Source: Myxococcota bacterium
GTDB taxonomy: Bacteria; Myxococcota_A; UBA9160; SMWR01
Assembly (NCBI GenBank): GCA_022447545.1
Contig: JAKVBI010000012.1
Span: 185,254-249,253, forward strand
Direction of reading: 5' to 3'
DNA length: 64,000 bases
Shown in pieces: positions 17,017 through 24,887 of the stretch. The position numbers and the translations under genes were made by a program. The notes below the pieces were generated by a model, which saw nothing but the letters and a program-made list of their open reading frames with translations, searched no databases and was not told where the DNA came from. The stretch's first letter is position 1. Each line of letters opens with the position of its first letter.

Positions 17017-17841
17017 TCAAGCCAGCAGGTGGGGCTCGAGGAAGCGCCACATGGCCTTGAGGGCGCTTCCCGCAAGGTCGGCATGCCCACCGGGAAACCA
17101 GCAGCTGTGCTTGGGCTCGCCTGCTGCGGCGATCAGCGCTTCGCTGGCTCCGCGAGGGATCACTTCATCGCCCTCGGCGCTCAGGAAGAGGAGGGGCCGG
17201 GGGGCGAAGCGTGCGATGTGTTGTACTGGATCGAGACTCGCCGGGCCGAATCCGCCACCTGCCAGCGCGAGGGCTGCAGCGCGCGGGCGAGGGTCGTGGC
17301 CGCAGAAGGTCGCTCCGACGATGGCACCAAGACTGAAGCCCGCGAAGGCGAAGAGGTCGGAGTCGACCTCCGGGAGTTCACTCAGCGCATCCAGGGCACG
17401 TATGAGATCGACGACGGCTTGGCGCCCGAATTCCTCAATCAGGGGGCTCGGGGCAGTGTTGCCACCGGTTTCTGTCAGGACTTGCAACTCCCGTTGCAGT
17501 AGACCGGTCAACTTGGGATTGGACCGCTGGCCGTGTAGGGGCAAGTCGATGCTGGCGACGGCGGCTCCCGCCCGAACCCAGGGGCCCGCCGCGGCATCCA
17601 TGTACGGAGCCTCCTTGGAGCCTCCGTGGCCGTGCTCCAGCAGGACCGTGGGGTAAGGGTCCGAGGCTGTCTCCGGGAGCAAGAGACGGCCCGAGACTCG
17701 ATCGCCTCGGCTGTTGAACTCGAAGAGCAGTCTCCGCACCGCGGGTAGACCAAAGTTCCGGGTGGCGTCGGAGACCTCGAGGCTGAGGGGTTCACCGGGG
17801 TCGGATTCGAAGAGCGAACGGGTCGCGTTTGAGGCACTCAC
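17017..17841 (-). CDS. Alpha/beta-hydrolase (dienelactone-hydrolase/prolyl-oligopeptidase-like)
   Basis: 274 aa cytoplasmic hydrolase. The likely catalytic triad is S170 in GFSLG (168-172), D225 in AEGDEVIP and H253 in GGHADL. The oxyanion segment is LLEHGHGGSKE (67-77). The N-terminal strand pair (RRLLFEFNSRGDRVSGRLLLP) resembles the lead-in of acylaminoacyl-peptidase/esterase families. No signal peptide. The substrate is not predictable. Stands alone between the EI24-like gene and the ECF sigma factor (31 bp from the sigma gene stop to its start), and might be co-transcribed with the latter. Confidence 0.82.
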   Translation of the reverse strand: MSASNATRSLFESDPGEPLSLEVSDATRNFGLPAVRRLLFEFNSRGDRVSGRLLLPETASDPYPTVLLEHGHGGSKEAPYMDAAAGPWVRAGAAVASIDLPLHGQRSNPKLTGLLQRELQVLTETGGNTAPSPLIEEFGRQAVVDLIRALDALSELPEVDSDLFAFAGFSLGAIVGATFCGHDPRPRAAALALAGGGFGPASLDPVQHIARFAPRPLLFLSAEGDEVIPRGASEALIAAAGEPKHSCWFPGGHADLAGSALKAMWRFLEPHLLA

Positions 17842-17872
17842 ACGGCGAGTGTAGCCGCGCAGAGGCGGTCAC

Positions 17873-18460
17873 TCAGCGCGACGAGAGAATCCTTCGAGCG
17901 CGGTAGAGGTTGGATTTTACCGCGTCCTCGGTCTTGTTGAGGGAACGAGCAATGGTTTCAATGGACCGGTGCCGTACGTGGTGCTGCTCGAACATTTCGC
18001 GTTGTATCGGGCTGAGGTCGCATTGTGTGGCCTGGTTGATCTGATCAAGTCGTTCGCGGTACTCGTAGATCTCCAGGGGAGAGGGCCGGTTCTGTCCCGA
18101 GGCGGGTGAGTTCTCGTTCGACTCCGGTTCTTCGGAGTCCCAGAGAGGCACGGTCGGGTGTCGCTTCTTCTTGAATCGGTTCAAGGTCGCGTGCCGTGCG
18201 ACTCCAAACATCCAACTGGCGAATGACGATTCCCCCCGGTAGGAGTCGATGGAGGTCACGACGGCGAGAAAGGCCTCCTGGACCGTCTCCTCGGCGTCCT
18301 CCCGGTGTCTCAACCGGCTGTAGACGAAGCGGTAGACCCGGTCGAAGTAGCGGTCGTACAGAAGATTGAAGGCCGCCTCGTCGCCGGCGCGAATCCCTTG
18401 GATCAGTTCATCGTCCGACGGGGGACTGTCCTCTAGCAGCTTGGCTGCGGGGGGGGTCAT
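17873..18460 (-). CDS. RNA polymerase ECF-type sigma factor
   Basis: 195 aa. The sigma-2 domain (about 20-90) contains DEAAFNLLYDRYFDRVYRFVYSRL, the DAEETVQEAFLAVV core-binding segment and SFASWMFGVARHATLNRFKKKRH, which recognises the -10 element. A linker of about 35 residues precedes the sigma-4 domain (about 130-190), whose helix-turn-helix is SIETIARSLNKTEDAVKSNLYRARRIL. No anti-sigma factor is adjacent, so its control is unclear. ATG at 18460 is chosen as the start of homology; the ribosome-binding site is weak. The upstream region carries a TGACA repeat that may be its own promoter element. Confidence 0.9.
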   Translation of the reverse strand: MTPPAAKLLEDSPPSDDELIQGIRAGDEAAFNLLYDRYFDRVYRFVYSRLRHREDAEETVQEAFLAVVTSIDSYRGESSFASWMFGVARHATLNRFKKKRHPTVPLWDSEEPESNENSPASGQNRPSPLEIYEYRERLDQINQATQCDLSPIQREMFEQHHVRHRSIETIARSLNKTEDAVKSNLYRARRILSSR

Positions 18461-18542
18461 TGTCCAAATACCATCCAGTGCGTGCGGCCCGAACCCAGAT
18501 CGGTCCGACGCATATCCAGTGGGTGGCATCCAGGGCGCGGCA

Positions 18543-18562
18543 GGTGTCAAAAAATGTCACCC
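18543..18562 (-). promoter_or_regulatory. TGACA-N5-TGACA element upstream of the ECF sigma gene
   Basis: On the minus strand GGTGACATTTTTTGACACC contains two TGACA copies exactly 10 bp apart, flanked by GGTG and CACC so that the ends are also inverted. It lies about 85-100 bp before the sigma ATG, in an otherwise featureless 215-bp gap. It could be an operator or an autoregulatory ECF -35 region. No convincing sigma-70 -10 box sits at the right spacing behind TTGACA. Confidence 0.35.
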
Positions 18563-18675
18563 GGAACCCGAGAAAATCTTTCCGCCGCCGCACCAGGCTT
18601 CGTCGACTCTGCGATCCCATTCGACGCTCCGTCCTCAAGTCAGCGGGGTTGCAGCGATTCCCTGCTGTGCGCCAC

Positions 18676-19383
18676 TTACTCGAACTCGCTGCGCTCTTCT
18701 CTCGTGAGTCCGAGGTCGTCGTCGCTCAGGCCGGTTCTGAAGGCCGGGGTGGAGATCGCCTGGGGGGCCTCGCGGGGATGAACTTCGCCCTCGGCCGAAC
18801 CCGTTCGGGTCTCAGGAGCATCGGTGCTCTGCTGCAGCACGTCGCCCACCGCCTCGTACGGATCGCTCGGTGCCGTGGGGGGTTGTTCGGCGGTCGGGTG
18901 GAAGGGAGCGTCGTGAGGTGCCGCTTCGGCCTCCAGGGGCGCTCGTTCCAACAGGACCCCGATTCCGGATCCATTGCGAACGGTCTGGTAGCGCACGAGT
19001 CGAATCGCCTCACTCCCCAGGGCCCGGGCCGCAGTGAGCGCGGTCCCCCCGAAATTGGGGCAGATCACACAGGCCCCCACCCCCGCCTCTGGCCGAGCTC
19101 CGAGGTCCGGGGCAATCTGCAGCCAATCGCCCAGCCTTATGGCGAGCCAGGAGCGCTGAGCCAACGCCAGGCCGATCAACTCGAGATCCTGGCCGGATTC
19201 CCCAACCAGAACCACGAGGGTCCGACCCTGGGGTTCGACCACGACGAAGTCGATGGGCGCGTCCGCGCCGAGGATGTCCTGGGCGATGATCCGCGACGCG
19301 GGCAGCGCGTCGGAAAGCCGGGCTCTGAGGAGCTCCAACAGTTCCCGTCGGGGCGGGGCGGGCGTGGTCACCAGGTCAAGCAA
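18676..19383 (-). CDS. Unrecognised protein, possible degenerate PD-(D/E)XK-like nuclease fold
   Basis: 235 aa. The N-terminal half (about 10-145) reads as an alpha/beta domain: ASRIIAQDIL, IDFVVVEPQGRTLVVLVG, then LGDWLQIAPDL and ACVICPNFGGTALTAARAL. The D-x-V-[VA]-x-[ED]-x-[QG]-x-L-V-x-V pattern is reminiscent of PD-(D/E)XK nucleases, but the catalytic E-x-K is replaced (VVLVGE), so if related it is probably inactive. The C-terminal 90 residues are acidic, Pro/Ser-rich and likely disordered. The TTG start at 19383 overlaps the preceding stop by 8 nt, which ties it to the MinD-like gene. The function is unknown and the fold assignment tentative. Confidence 0.65.
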   Translation of the reverse strand: MLDLVTTPAPPRRELLELLRARLSDALPASRIIAQDILGADAPIDFVVVEPQGRTLVVLVGESGQDLELIGLALAQRSWLAIRLGDWLQIAPDLGARPEAGVGACVICPNFGGTALTAARALGSEAIRLVRYQTVRNGSGIGVLLERAPLEAEAAPHDAPFHPTAEQPPTAPSDPYEAVGDVLQQSTDAPETRTGSAEGEVHPREAPQAISTPAFRTGLSDDDLGLTREERSEFE

Positions 19384-20200
19384 GTGAGTACTTCCGAGCG
19401 TCTTCGACGATCATGCGCGCGACGTCTTGCAGGGCTCGGGCCGCTCGTGACTGCGGGTGCTCCAGCCCAATGGGACGTCTAGCAACGATGGCACGGTAGA
19501 TGTGGAGATCATCGACCAGCAACCCGTAGCTCAGGAGAGGGCGTCTGAGTCTGCGCTGTACGACTTCCGCAACACGCCTGAACGCGGTTTCCGCCTGGGC
19601 GATCCGCCGCACACCGTGAATCGTCAGGCCCACCCGGGCTTCTGGGTTGGCTTCGAGCAGAGTCTTTGTCAGCGCGTAGGTCTCCATCAGGTCTCGGTGC
19701 TCGGCGGTTCCGAATAGCAGGCACCATCGCAGGAGAGAGCGGGCCTCCTGACACGGCACCAGCCATGCCGGAGGAATCCTCACGAACACAACTCCGGTGT
19801 CGTAGGTCGAGTCCGTAGCCCGGGTGAGGGCAATGTCTCGAGCAGCGCTGGTCAGTGTCGCCAGGTCGGTCGCACCCACCATGACCATTTCGGAACCCAC
19901 AGGCCCCGGACCGGCGTCGGGCCACAGGAGCGAAGGATTTCCCTGTGCGGGTGCCACGAGGATCGACGCAGCACCCCGACGGGCAACCTCCACGGCCAGG
20001 TTCCACGCGAATGCCGCGCGCACCACGTCCTGGTCGCCGATGGGCAGCGCAACGATGGGAAGTTCGGCCGGACGCTCGGATTCCGCCGGCCCTCCATTGC
20101 CAAGCCCTGCCCGCGGCCGGTCTCGATCGGTCCGACCGTCGGTCCCCGCGTCGGCCTCGGGGAGGAAGTAGTCGAGGACGTCCTTGAGTTCACGAGGCAC
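19376..20200 (-). CDS. MinD/FlhG-like pseudo-ATPase lacking the Walker A motif
   Basis: 274 aa. After an acidic linker of about 45 residues the chain follows the MinD/FlhG fold. ALPIGDQDVVRAAFAWNLAVEVARRGAAS-LVAP lines up with the P-loop helix of MinD but has no GKGGxGKT. YDTGVVFVRIPP sits where the switch II/Asp segment lies. The C-terminal part keeps strong FlhG character: YALTKTLLEANPEARVGLTIHGV, FRRVAEVVQRRL, and LLVDDLHIYRAIVARRPI. It is therefore probably a non-hydrolysing partner, perhaps of the adjacent ParA-CBM protein. The start is GTG at 20200, with 42 nt to the ParA gene upstream; the stop overlaps the next gene by 8 nt. No flagellar genes nearby. Confidence 0.75.
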   Translation of the reverse strand: MPRELKDVLDYFLPEADAGTDGRTDRDRPRAGLGNGGPAESERPAELPIVALPIGDQDVVRAAFAWNLAVEVARRGAASILVAPAQGNPSLLWPDAGPGPVGSEMVMVGATDLATLTSAARDIALTRATDSTYDTGVVFVRIPPAWLVPCQEARSLLRWCLLFGTAEHRDLMETYALTKTLLEANPEARVGLTIHGVRRIAQAETAFRRVAEVVQRRLRRPLLSYGLLVDDLHIYRAIVARRPIGLEHPQSRAARALQDVARMIVEDARKYSLA

Positions 20201-20242
20201 GGTCTGTCGTTACTCCCGAGGGGCGGCCGGGGCCCCAACCGA

Positions 20243-21331
20243 CTAGCGAACCACGAGAATCGAGTTCTTGCCACCCAGGCTCGTTTCTGCGACTTCGGGG
20301 TTCTCCGGGTCTTCTCTCCACTCGCCATCGATTACGTAGCGGTACTGGTAGGTGCCGGGTGCCAGGTTCAGGACCTTCGTCCAGGTCCGGGTCGACCCTT
20401 CGGATTCCATCAGGGAACGCACTCCGCGGTCTGGCACCCACCCATTGAAATCCCCAGCGATGCGCACGTCACTGGCATCGGGATCTCGAAAGCGGATGAC
20501 CACTTCGCGGGGCACATCGCCTGGCTCCTCGAAGCTCTCCGCGAGTGAGGTTTCGGCCAGCGCCGGGTCGAGGGAGGCGACTTCCAGAGCCAGAGCCGCG
20601 TAGTCCACGGCGCCATTGGTTCGTCGCGCAAAGTAGACCAGAGGCATTCCCCGGGCGATGGCTTCGCGCAGTTTCACATTGACCCGGATCACGCTGTCGA
20701 AGCACATGTCCTTGAACATCTCACGGATCTCCGAAAGGATCTTCTGCGCATACCGTGTGCGCCCGTCGAAGAGCGTGGGCAACACGCGCACCGTCAGATC
20801 GTGACCGATCCGCTCCGAGAGCAGTGCGATCGTTTCGAGCAGTTTCGTCACTCCGTGGATGGCGAAGGGGCTCGTCTCGAGGGGTACGATCACCTCGGAG
20901 GCCGCGCGAAGGGCGTTGAAGGTGAGGAGACCCACATTGGGCGGACAATCGATTAGCACGTAGTCGTAGCGGCCATGGACGGTTTCGAGGGCATTGGCGA
21001 GACGTTCGGTTCGCGACTCGACCCGCTCCAGGGCCAGCTTCTGCTCGAGGGCCGAGAGTACGATGCCCGATGGAGCAACCTCGAGTCCCGGTTGGGCCTC
21101 GACAATGACCCTCGGCAGACTGTCCGTACCACCGGGTTCAGCAAGGACCTCGTAGAGGCTCTCCTCGACGCTTTCCGGATCCACGCCGAGGCCGAGGGTT
21201 GCATGGGCCTGGGGGTCCAGATCCAAGACCAGCACACGGGATCCCTGAATGGCAAGGCAGCCCGCCAGGTTGATGGTCGTGGTCGTCTTCCCGCAGCCGC
21301 CCTTCTGATTGACGATCGCGATCACACGCAT
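20243..21331 (-). CDS. ParA-family ATPase fused to a C-terminal glycogen-binding (AMPK-beta/CBM48-like) domain
   Basis: 362 aa. Residues 1-255 are a canonical ParA: QKGGCGKTTT (9-18, signature lysine K10), DLDPQAHATLG (37-47) and VLIDCPPNVGLL (125-136). Residues about 275-362 are an E-set carbohydrate-binding module. It has GDFNGW (293-298), PGTYQYRYVIDGEW (325-338) and GGKNSILVV (353-361). By analogy with AMPK beta, the sugar-contacting residues would be W298, R331 (Lys in AMPK), W338 and N356, all in place. ParA proteins form gradients on the nucleoid and move or space cargo, so this one may position a glycogen-like polymer or an enzyme bound to it (inference). ATG at 21331 has GGGGGAG 7 nt upstream. 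Confidence 0.9.
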   Translation of the reverse strand: MRVIAIVNQKGGCGKTTTTINLAGCLAIQGSRVLVLDLDPQAHATLGLGVDPESVEESLYEVLAEPGGTDSLPRVIVEAQPGLEVAPSGIVLSALEQKLALERVESRTERLANALETVHGRYDYVLIDCPPNVGLLTFNALRAASEVIVPLETSPFAIHGVTKLLETIALLSERIGHDLTVRVLPTLFDGRTRYAQKILSEIREMFKDMCFDSVIRVNVKLREAIARGMPLVYFARRTNGAVDYAALALEVASLDPALAETSLAESFEEPGDVPREVVIRFRDPDASDVRIAGDFNGWVPDRGVRSLMESEGSTRTWTKVLNLAPGTYQYRYVIDGEWREDPENPEVAETSLGGKNSILVVR

Positions 21332-21472
21332 CGGCTGGCTCCCCCGTTCATGACTCTCCCAGGACCCTCGCAATTTTCGCGCACCCTCGGGCAAAAGTCT
21401 CTGGCCTTTGCCGGGATCTCGTCCAGTGGGCTCGGCTTCGAGGGTGCGAAGTGAGTTCACCCCCGCTGGACA

Positions 21473-21967
21473 TCAGGCCGTCCGGTGATGGGGGGAGGCG
21501 GGGCTGGGGGTGCCGGCGGGATCGGCCTGGGGCGGGGCGCCGCCCACCTGCTGCCAAGCTTCGACTTCCGTCCGGAGGTCCGATACTTCAAAAACCCATT
21601 CCTGGCCTGAAATTGCGTCGAAAACCATGCCATCTCGAAAAGCGAGGACCACGTCGCCGGTCGCCACCAGTGTCAACTCACTCAGGGGGAGTCGCACCGA
21701 AGGGAGCATTTCGCGCAGCTTCTGAATCGAACGACGGATGCGTTGCACTGAGACTCCGGCGTCGATCAAGCGCTTGGCGGCCTTGAGGGCCACCAGATCC
21801 TCGAAACGGTAGCGAGCGTGCCCCCCTGGGGTCTGAGCGCTGGGGCGGACCAGGTCCGTCTTGGACCAGTACTGCAGTTGACGTCTCGAGATCCCCAGAA
21901 TCTGAGTCACGTCGCGGGTCTTGAAGAGTTCCGGGGGCTCAGAGGTGGCAATCGCCTTGGAGGTCAT
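21473..21967 (-). CDS. MerR-family transcriptional regulator
   Basis: 164 aa. The N-terminal winged helix is ELFKTRDVTQILGISRRQLQYWSK (about 13-36), followed by VRPSAQTPGGHARYRFEDLVALKAAKRLIDAGVS, a textbook MerR recognition wing and dimer helix. The C-terminal half (about 95-150) holds LVATGDVVLAFRDGMVFDAISGQEWVFEV, a small beta domain without metal-binding Cys residues; it resembles regulators that pair with a Pro-rich tail. ATG at 21967 has GAGG 4 nt upstream. The frame is open to 22207, but that part lies in the divergent intergenic region. It is first in line with the ParA-CBM cluster (141-nt gap) and may regulate it. Confidence 0.85.
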   Translation of the reverse strand: MTSKAIATSEPPELFKTRDVTQILGISRRQLQYWSKTDLVRPSAQTPGGHARYRFEDLVALKAAKRLIDAGVSVQRIRRSIQKLREMLPSVRLPLSELTLVATGDVVLAFRDGMVFDAISGQEWVFEVSDLRTEVEAWQQVGGAPPQADPAGTPSPASPHHRTA

Positions 21968-22240
21968 GGGTCCTCGGAACTGTTCAGGCGGTCCAGGGGA
22001 GCGATTCGAAGTCTCGGAACGCACCCATTCGCTCGGTGCCCAGGCTCCAGGCGCGTTGGAGGGCTCGGTCGTCCATCTCTTGGACCCTTTCTCAGGTAAA
22101 CGGTGGAGGAACCGCCAGGCCGAGTCAAGCGCCCGCGCGACAATGCGTGTCGCCGGAAAGTGGGTTCCTTTCCCCGTGGGGACTGTGCCGTTTTCAGCGG
22201 TCGACATGATGGGTCCTCACGCTTGGGTTAGCCTGGTTCG

Positions 22241-23443
22241 GTGACTACCTCGAGAGATGTCAAAACGGGCGTAGAGGACAAGTTGGAGCGATCTGCGCGG
22301 GGTTTGGGGTCTCTTCGGGTGGAAGATCGCGGTCGTGATCGCCCCTTCATGCGCGGGATCCTCGTGCACTCCCTGATGGCTCGGGGAGTCGAGTTCGAAG
22401 AGGCCTACCGGGTTGCTGACACGATCAAGCAACGCTTCCGGACGCAGGGTACGGTCGACAAGCCGACCATCGTGGCGGCCATTCACGAACTGCTCGGTGA
22501 GGACTGGGCGCGCGACGACCACCAGATTCCCCGAGCGGTGGACATCACCATCACCGGTTCGGGCAAGCGACTCCCTTTCTCCAAGGGCATCCTCTCTCAG
22601 TCTCTTCTTGCGGCTGCCATCGATCCCAGCGACGCCTTTGACGTGGCCCGCTCCATCGAGCGGGAGTTGGTTGTCACTGGCACCCGTGAGGTCGACCGAG
22701 AGAAACTTAGATCCCTCGTGGTCGAAACCCTTTCGCGGCAGATGGGTCCACGTACGGCCGAGCGGTACCTGGTCTGGCGTTCCTACCAGGAGCCCGAAAG
22801 GCCAGCCCTGATCCTATTGGGGGGCGCCGCAGGAGTGGGCAAGACATCCCTCGCTCTCGAGGTTGCCCACCGTCTCGGAATCGGACGGGTGCTGTCCACC
22901 GACTCCGTGCGTCAGATCATGAGGATGATGCTTGCTCGCGAACTGGTGCCCGCGCTTCACGGGTCGTCGTACGAAGGTGCGAAGTTGCTCTCAGGGGATT
23001 CGTTTGCTGGCAACCCGGTGATCCATGGGTTCCTCGAGCAGGCGACGGCTGTTTCCGTGGGAGTCCGCGCGTCCATGGACCGAGCCGTCGAAGAGAATGC
23101 AAACCTCGTTCTAGACGGTGTTTCCCTAGTTCCCGGCCTGCCCGACCTCCGGGTCTACGAAGATGTCGCCGATGTGATCTTCCTGGTCGTGGCCTCCTTG
23201 GATGTCGAGGCCTTCGAGGTGCGCTTCGAGGCCCGCGCCGCTGGTGAGCACCGCCGAGCGCGCCACCGTTACCACGAGAATCTCTCGGCGATTCTGGAGA
23301 TTCAGGAGTACTTTCTGTCCGAGGCCGAGCGCATGAACGTACCGATCGTAGACAACGTGTCCTTCGATCGGTCCGTGCTGCTGATCATTCGGCACGTGAC
23401 TGAAGCGCTTCGGAAGAAAGCGGGAGTCCAGCCAACGCGCTGA
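22241..23443 (+). CDS. 2-phosphoglycerate-kinase-like P-loop kinase with two ATP-cone domains
   Basis: 400 aa. Two tandem ATP-cone domains (about 33-90, RPFMRGILVHSLMARGV; and about 108-170, LPFSKGILSQSLLAAAI) precede a P-loop kinase domain with GGAAGVGKTS at 194-203. STDSVRQIMRMM, GSSYEGAKLLSGD and DGVSLVPG follow, all typical of the 2-phosphoglycerate kinase family, which makes 2,3-bisphosphoglycerate in methanogens. ATP cones are allosteric nucleotide sensors best known from ribonucleotide reductase. The role in this bacterium is unknown. GTG at 22241 is the start. It is 19 nt upstream of the MoxR-like gene and probably co-transcribed with it, which suggests an ATP-gated phosphorylation step linked to the MoxR/VWA pair. 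Confidence 0.82.
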   Translation: MTTSRDVKTGVEDKLERSARGLGSLRVEDRGRDRPFMRGILVHSLMARGVEFEEAYRVADTIKQRFRTQGTVDKPTIVAAIHELLGEDWARDDHQIPRAVDITITGSGKRLPFSKGILSQSLLAAAIDPSDAFDVARSIERELVVTGTREVDREKLRSLVVETLSRQMGPRTAERYLVWRSYQEPERPALILLGGAAGVGKTSLALEVAHRLGIGRVLSTDSVRQIMRMMLARELVPALHGSSYEGAKLLSGDSFAGNPVIHGFLEQATAVSVGVRASMDRAVEENANLVLDGVSLVPGLPDLRVYEDVADVIFLVVASLDVEAFEVRFEARAAGEHRRARHRYHENLSAILEIQEYFLSEAERMNVPIVDNVSFDRSVLLIIRHVTEALRKKAGVQPTR

Positions 23444-23462
23444 CCCCGTAGGAGGGACCGCG

Positions 23463-24887
23463 ATGGCGACGCCGCCTGCAGCCAGGACCATCGGCGAACT
23501 CAAGAGTTCTGGTTATGAGACGCGCGGCGTACGGGACGAACTCCGTGCCAATCTCGTAGAGCGCCTTGCTTCCGGTGGACCGCTGTTTGAAGGCGTGATG
23601 GGCTACGAGGACACGGTGGTTCCTGCAGTTCAAAACGCTCTGCTTTGCGGACACGACATGATCTTTCTGGGCGAGCGGGGCCAGGCCAAGAGTCGGATGA
23701 TCCGAGCCCTCCTGGAACTGCTCGACGAGTGGATCCCGGTGGTGGCGGGCAGCGAAATTCACGACGATCCGTTGGCCCCCGTGTCCGCCAGGGCCAGGGC
23801 GCAGGTCGACGAGCAGGGGGATCTCTGCGAGATCCAGTGGGTGCACCGCACCGAGCGCTACGTGGAGAAACTGGCCACACCCGATACCTCCATCGCAGAT
23901 CTGATTGGTGACGTCGATCCCATCAAAGTTGCGGAGGGGCGCTCGCTCGGTGACGAACTCACCATCCACTTCGGGCTCATTCCCCGGACCAATCGAGGGA
24001 TCTTTTGCATCAACGAGCTTCCGGATCTCACGGAGAAGGTTCAGGTGGGCTTGTTCGACGTGATGGAGGAGCGCGATATCCAGGTCAAGGGGTATCGCGT
24101 GCGGCTTCCCCTGGACGTGCTCGTAGTGGCCAGTGCGAATCCCGAGGACTACACGAGTCGAGGCCGCATCATCACACCCCTCAAGGATCGCTACGCGGCA
24201 CAGATCCGCACCCACTACCCTCAGGTTCGCGAAGAGGAGCTGTCCATCGTACGCCAGGAGGCGGTCGTTCCGTCGGTAGGTGGAATCGACGTGCTGATGC
24301 CGCCATTCCTCGAGGACATCATTGCCCAGATGACCTTTGAGGCCCGCCTGAGTCCCGACATCAATCAGGCGTCCGGGGTGTCGGTGAGGATGTCGATTCG
24401 AAATTTCGAGACCTTGTTGGCCGCCGCGGTTCAGCGAGCCTTGCGGACCGGAGAAGATGAAGCCGTTCCTCGGATTTCGGACCTGTCCGCTCTCGTTGCC
24501 TCGACGGCTGGCAAGATCGAACTCGAGTATGCGGGGATGGAACGTTCAGAGCGCGATGTGATTCACGATCTCACGCAGCGCGCGATCAAGGTGGTCTTCG
24601 ATGAACGTCTGCCCCTGGAAGGTGCGGCGGCAGAGGAGTTGGCGCCGATTCTCGAGGCTTTCGAGACGGGCTGGAAAGTTGAAGTCTCAGGCGCGATGCC
24701 CGCCAGCGAGTACCTCGTGGGTCTCGATGAGATCACGGGCCTTCGCGACGTTGCGGCACGTGTCGCAGGGGGAGACTCGCCGGCTCGATTGGCGTCGGCC
24801 ATCGAGTTCATCCTCGATGGCCTGCATCTTTCGAATCGTCTCAACCGTTCGGCCTCTGACCAGGGCGCCGTGTACGCGACGTCGTGA
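23463..24887 (+). CDS. MoxR/Mg-chelatase-type AAA+ ATPase
   Basis: 474 aa cytoplasmic AAA+ protein. The Walker A variant GERGQAKS is at 70-77, with Ala in place of the last Gly. Walker B lies in RGIFCINELPDLTEKVQVGLFDVMEERDIQVKG. Sensor 1 is VLVVASANPEDYTSRG and the arginine-finger region is ITPLKDRYAAQIRTHYP. This is the magnesium-chelatase ChlI/MoxR clade, whose members remodel or insert cofactors into proteins together with a VWA-domain partner. Start ATG at 23463 has GGAGGGA upstream. Its stop overlaps the start of the VWA gene (GTGA), so the two products are probably made in fixed ratio. Confidence 0.88.
   Translation: MATPPAARTIGELKSSGYETRGVRDELRANLVERLASGGPLFEGVMGYEDTVVPAVQNALLCGHDMIFLGERGQAKSRMIRALLELLDEWIPVVAGSEIHDDPLAPVSARARAQVDEQGDLCEIQWVHRTERYVEKLATPDTSIADLIGDVDPIKVAEGRSLGDELTIHFGLIPRTNRGIFCINELPDLTEKVQVGLFDVMEERDIQVKGYRVRLPLDVLVVASANPEDYTSRGRIITPLKDRYAAQIRTHYPQVREEELSIVRQEAVVPSVGGIDVLMPPFLEDIIAQMTFEARLSPDINQASGVSVRMSIRNFETLLAAAVQRALRTGEDEAVPRISDLSALVASTAGKIELEYAGMERSERDVIHDLTQRAIKVVFDERLPLEGAAAEELAPILEAFETGWKVEVSGAMPASEYLVGLDEITGLRDVAARVAGGDSPARLASAIEFILDGLHLSNRLNRSASDQGAVYATS

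Noticed and set aside
19376-21331. Plasmid or chromosome partition locus (parAB/parS)
   Set aside because: No ParB gene and no repeated parS-like palindromes near the ParA-CBM gene.
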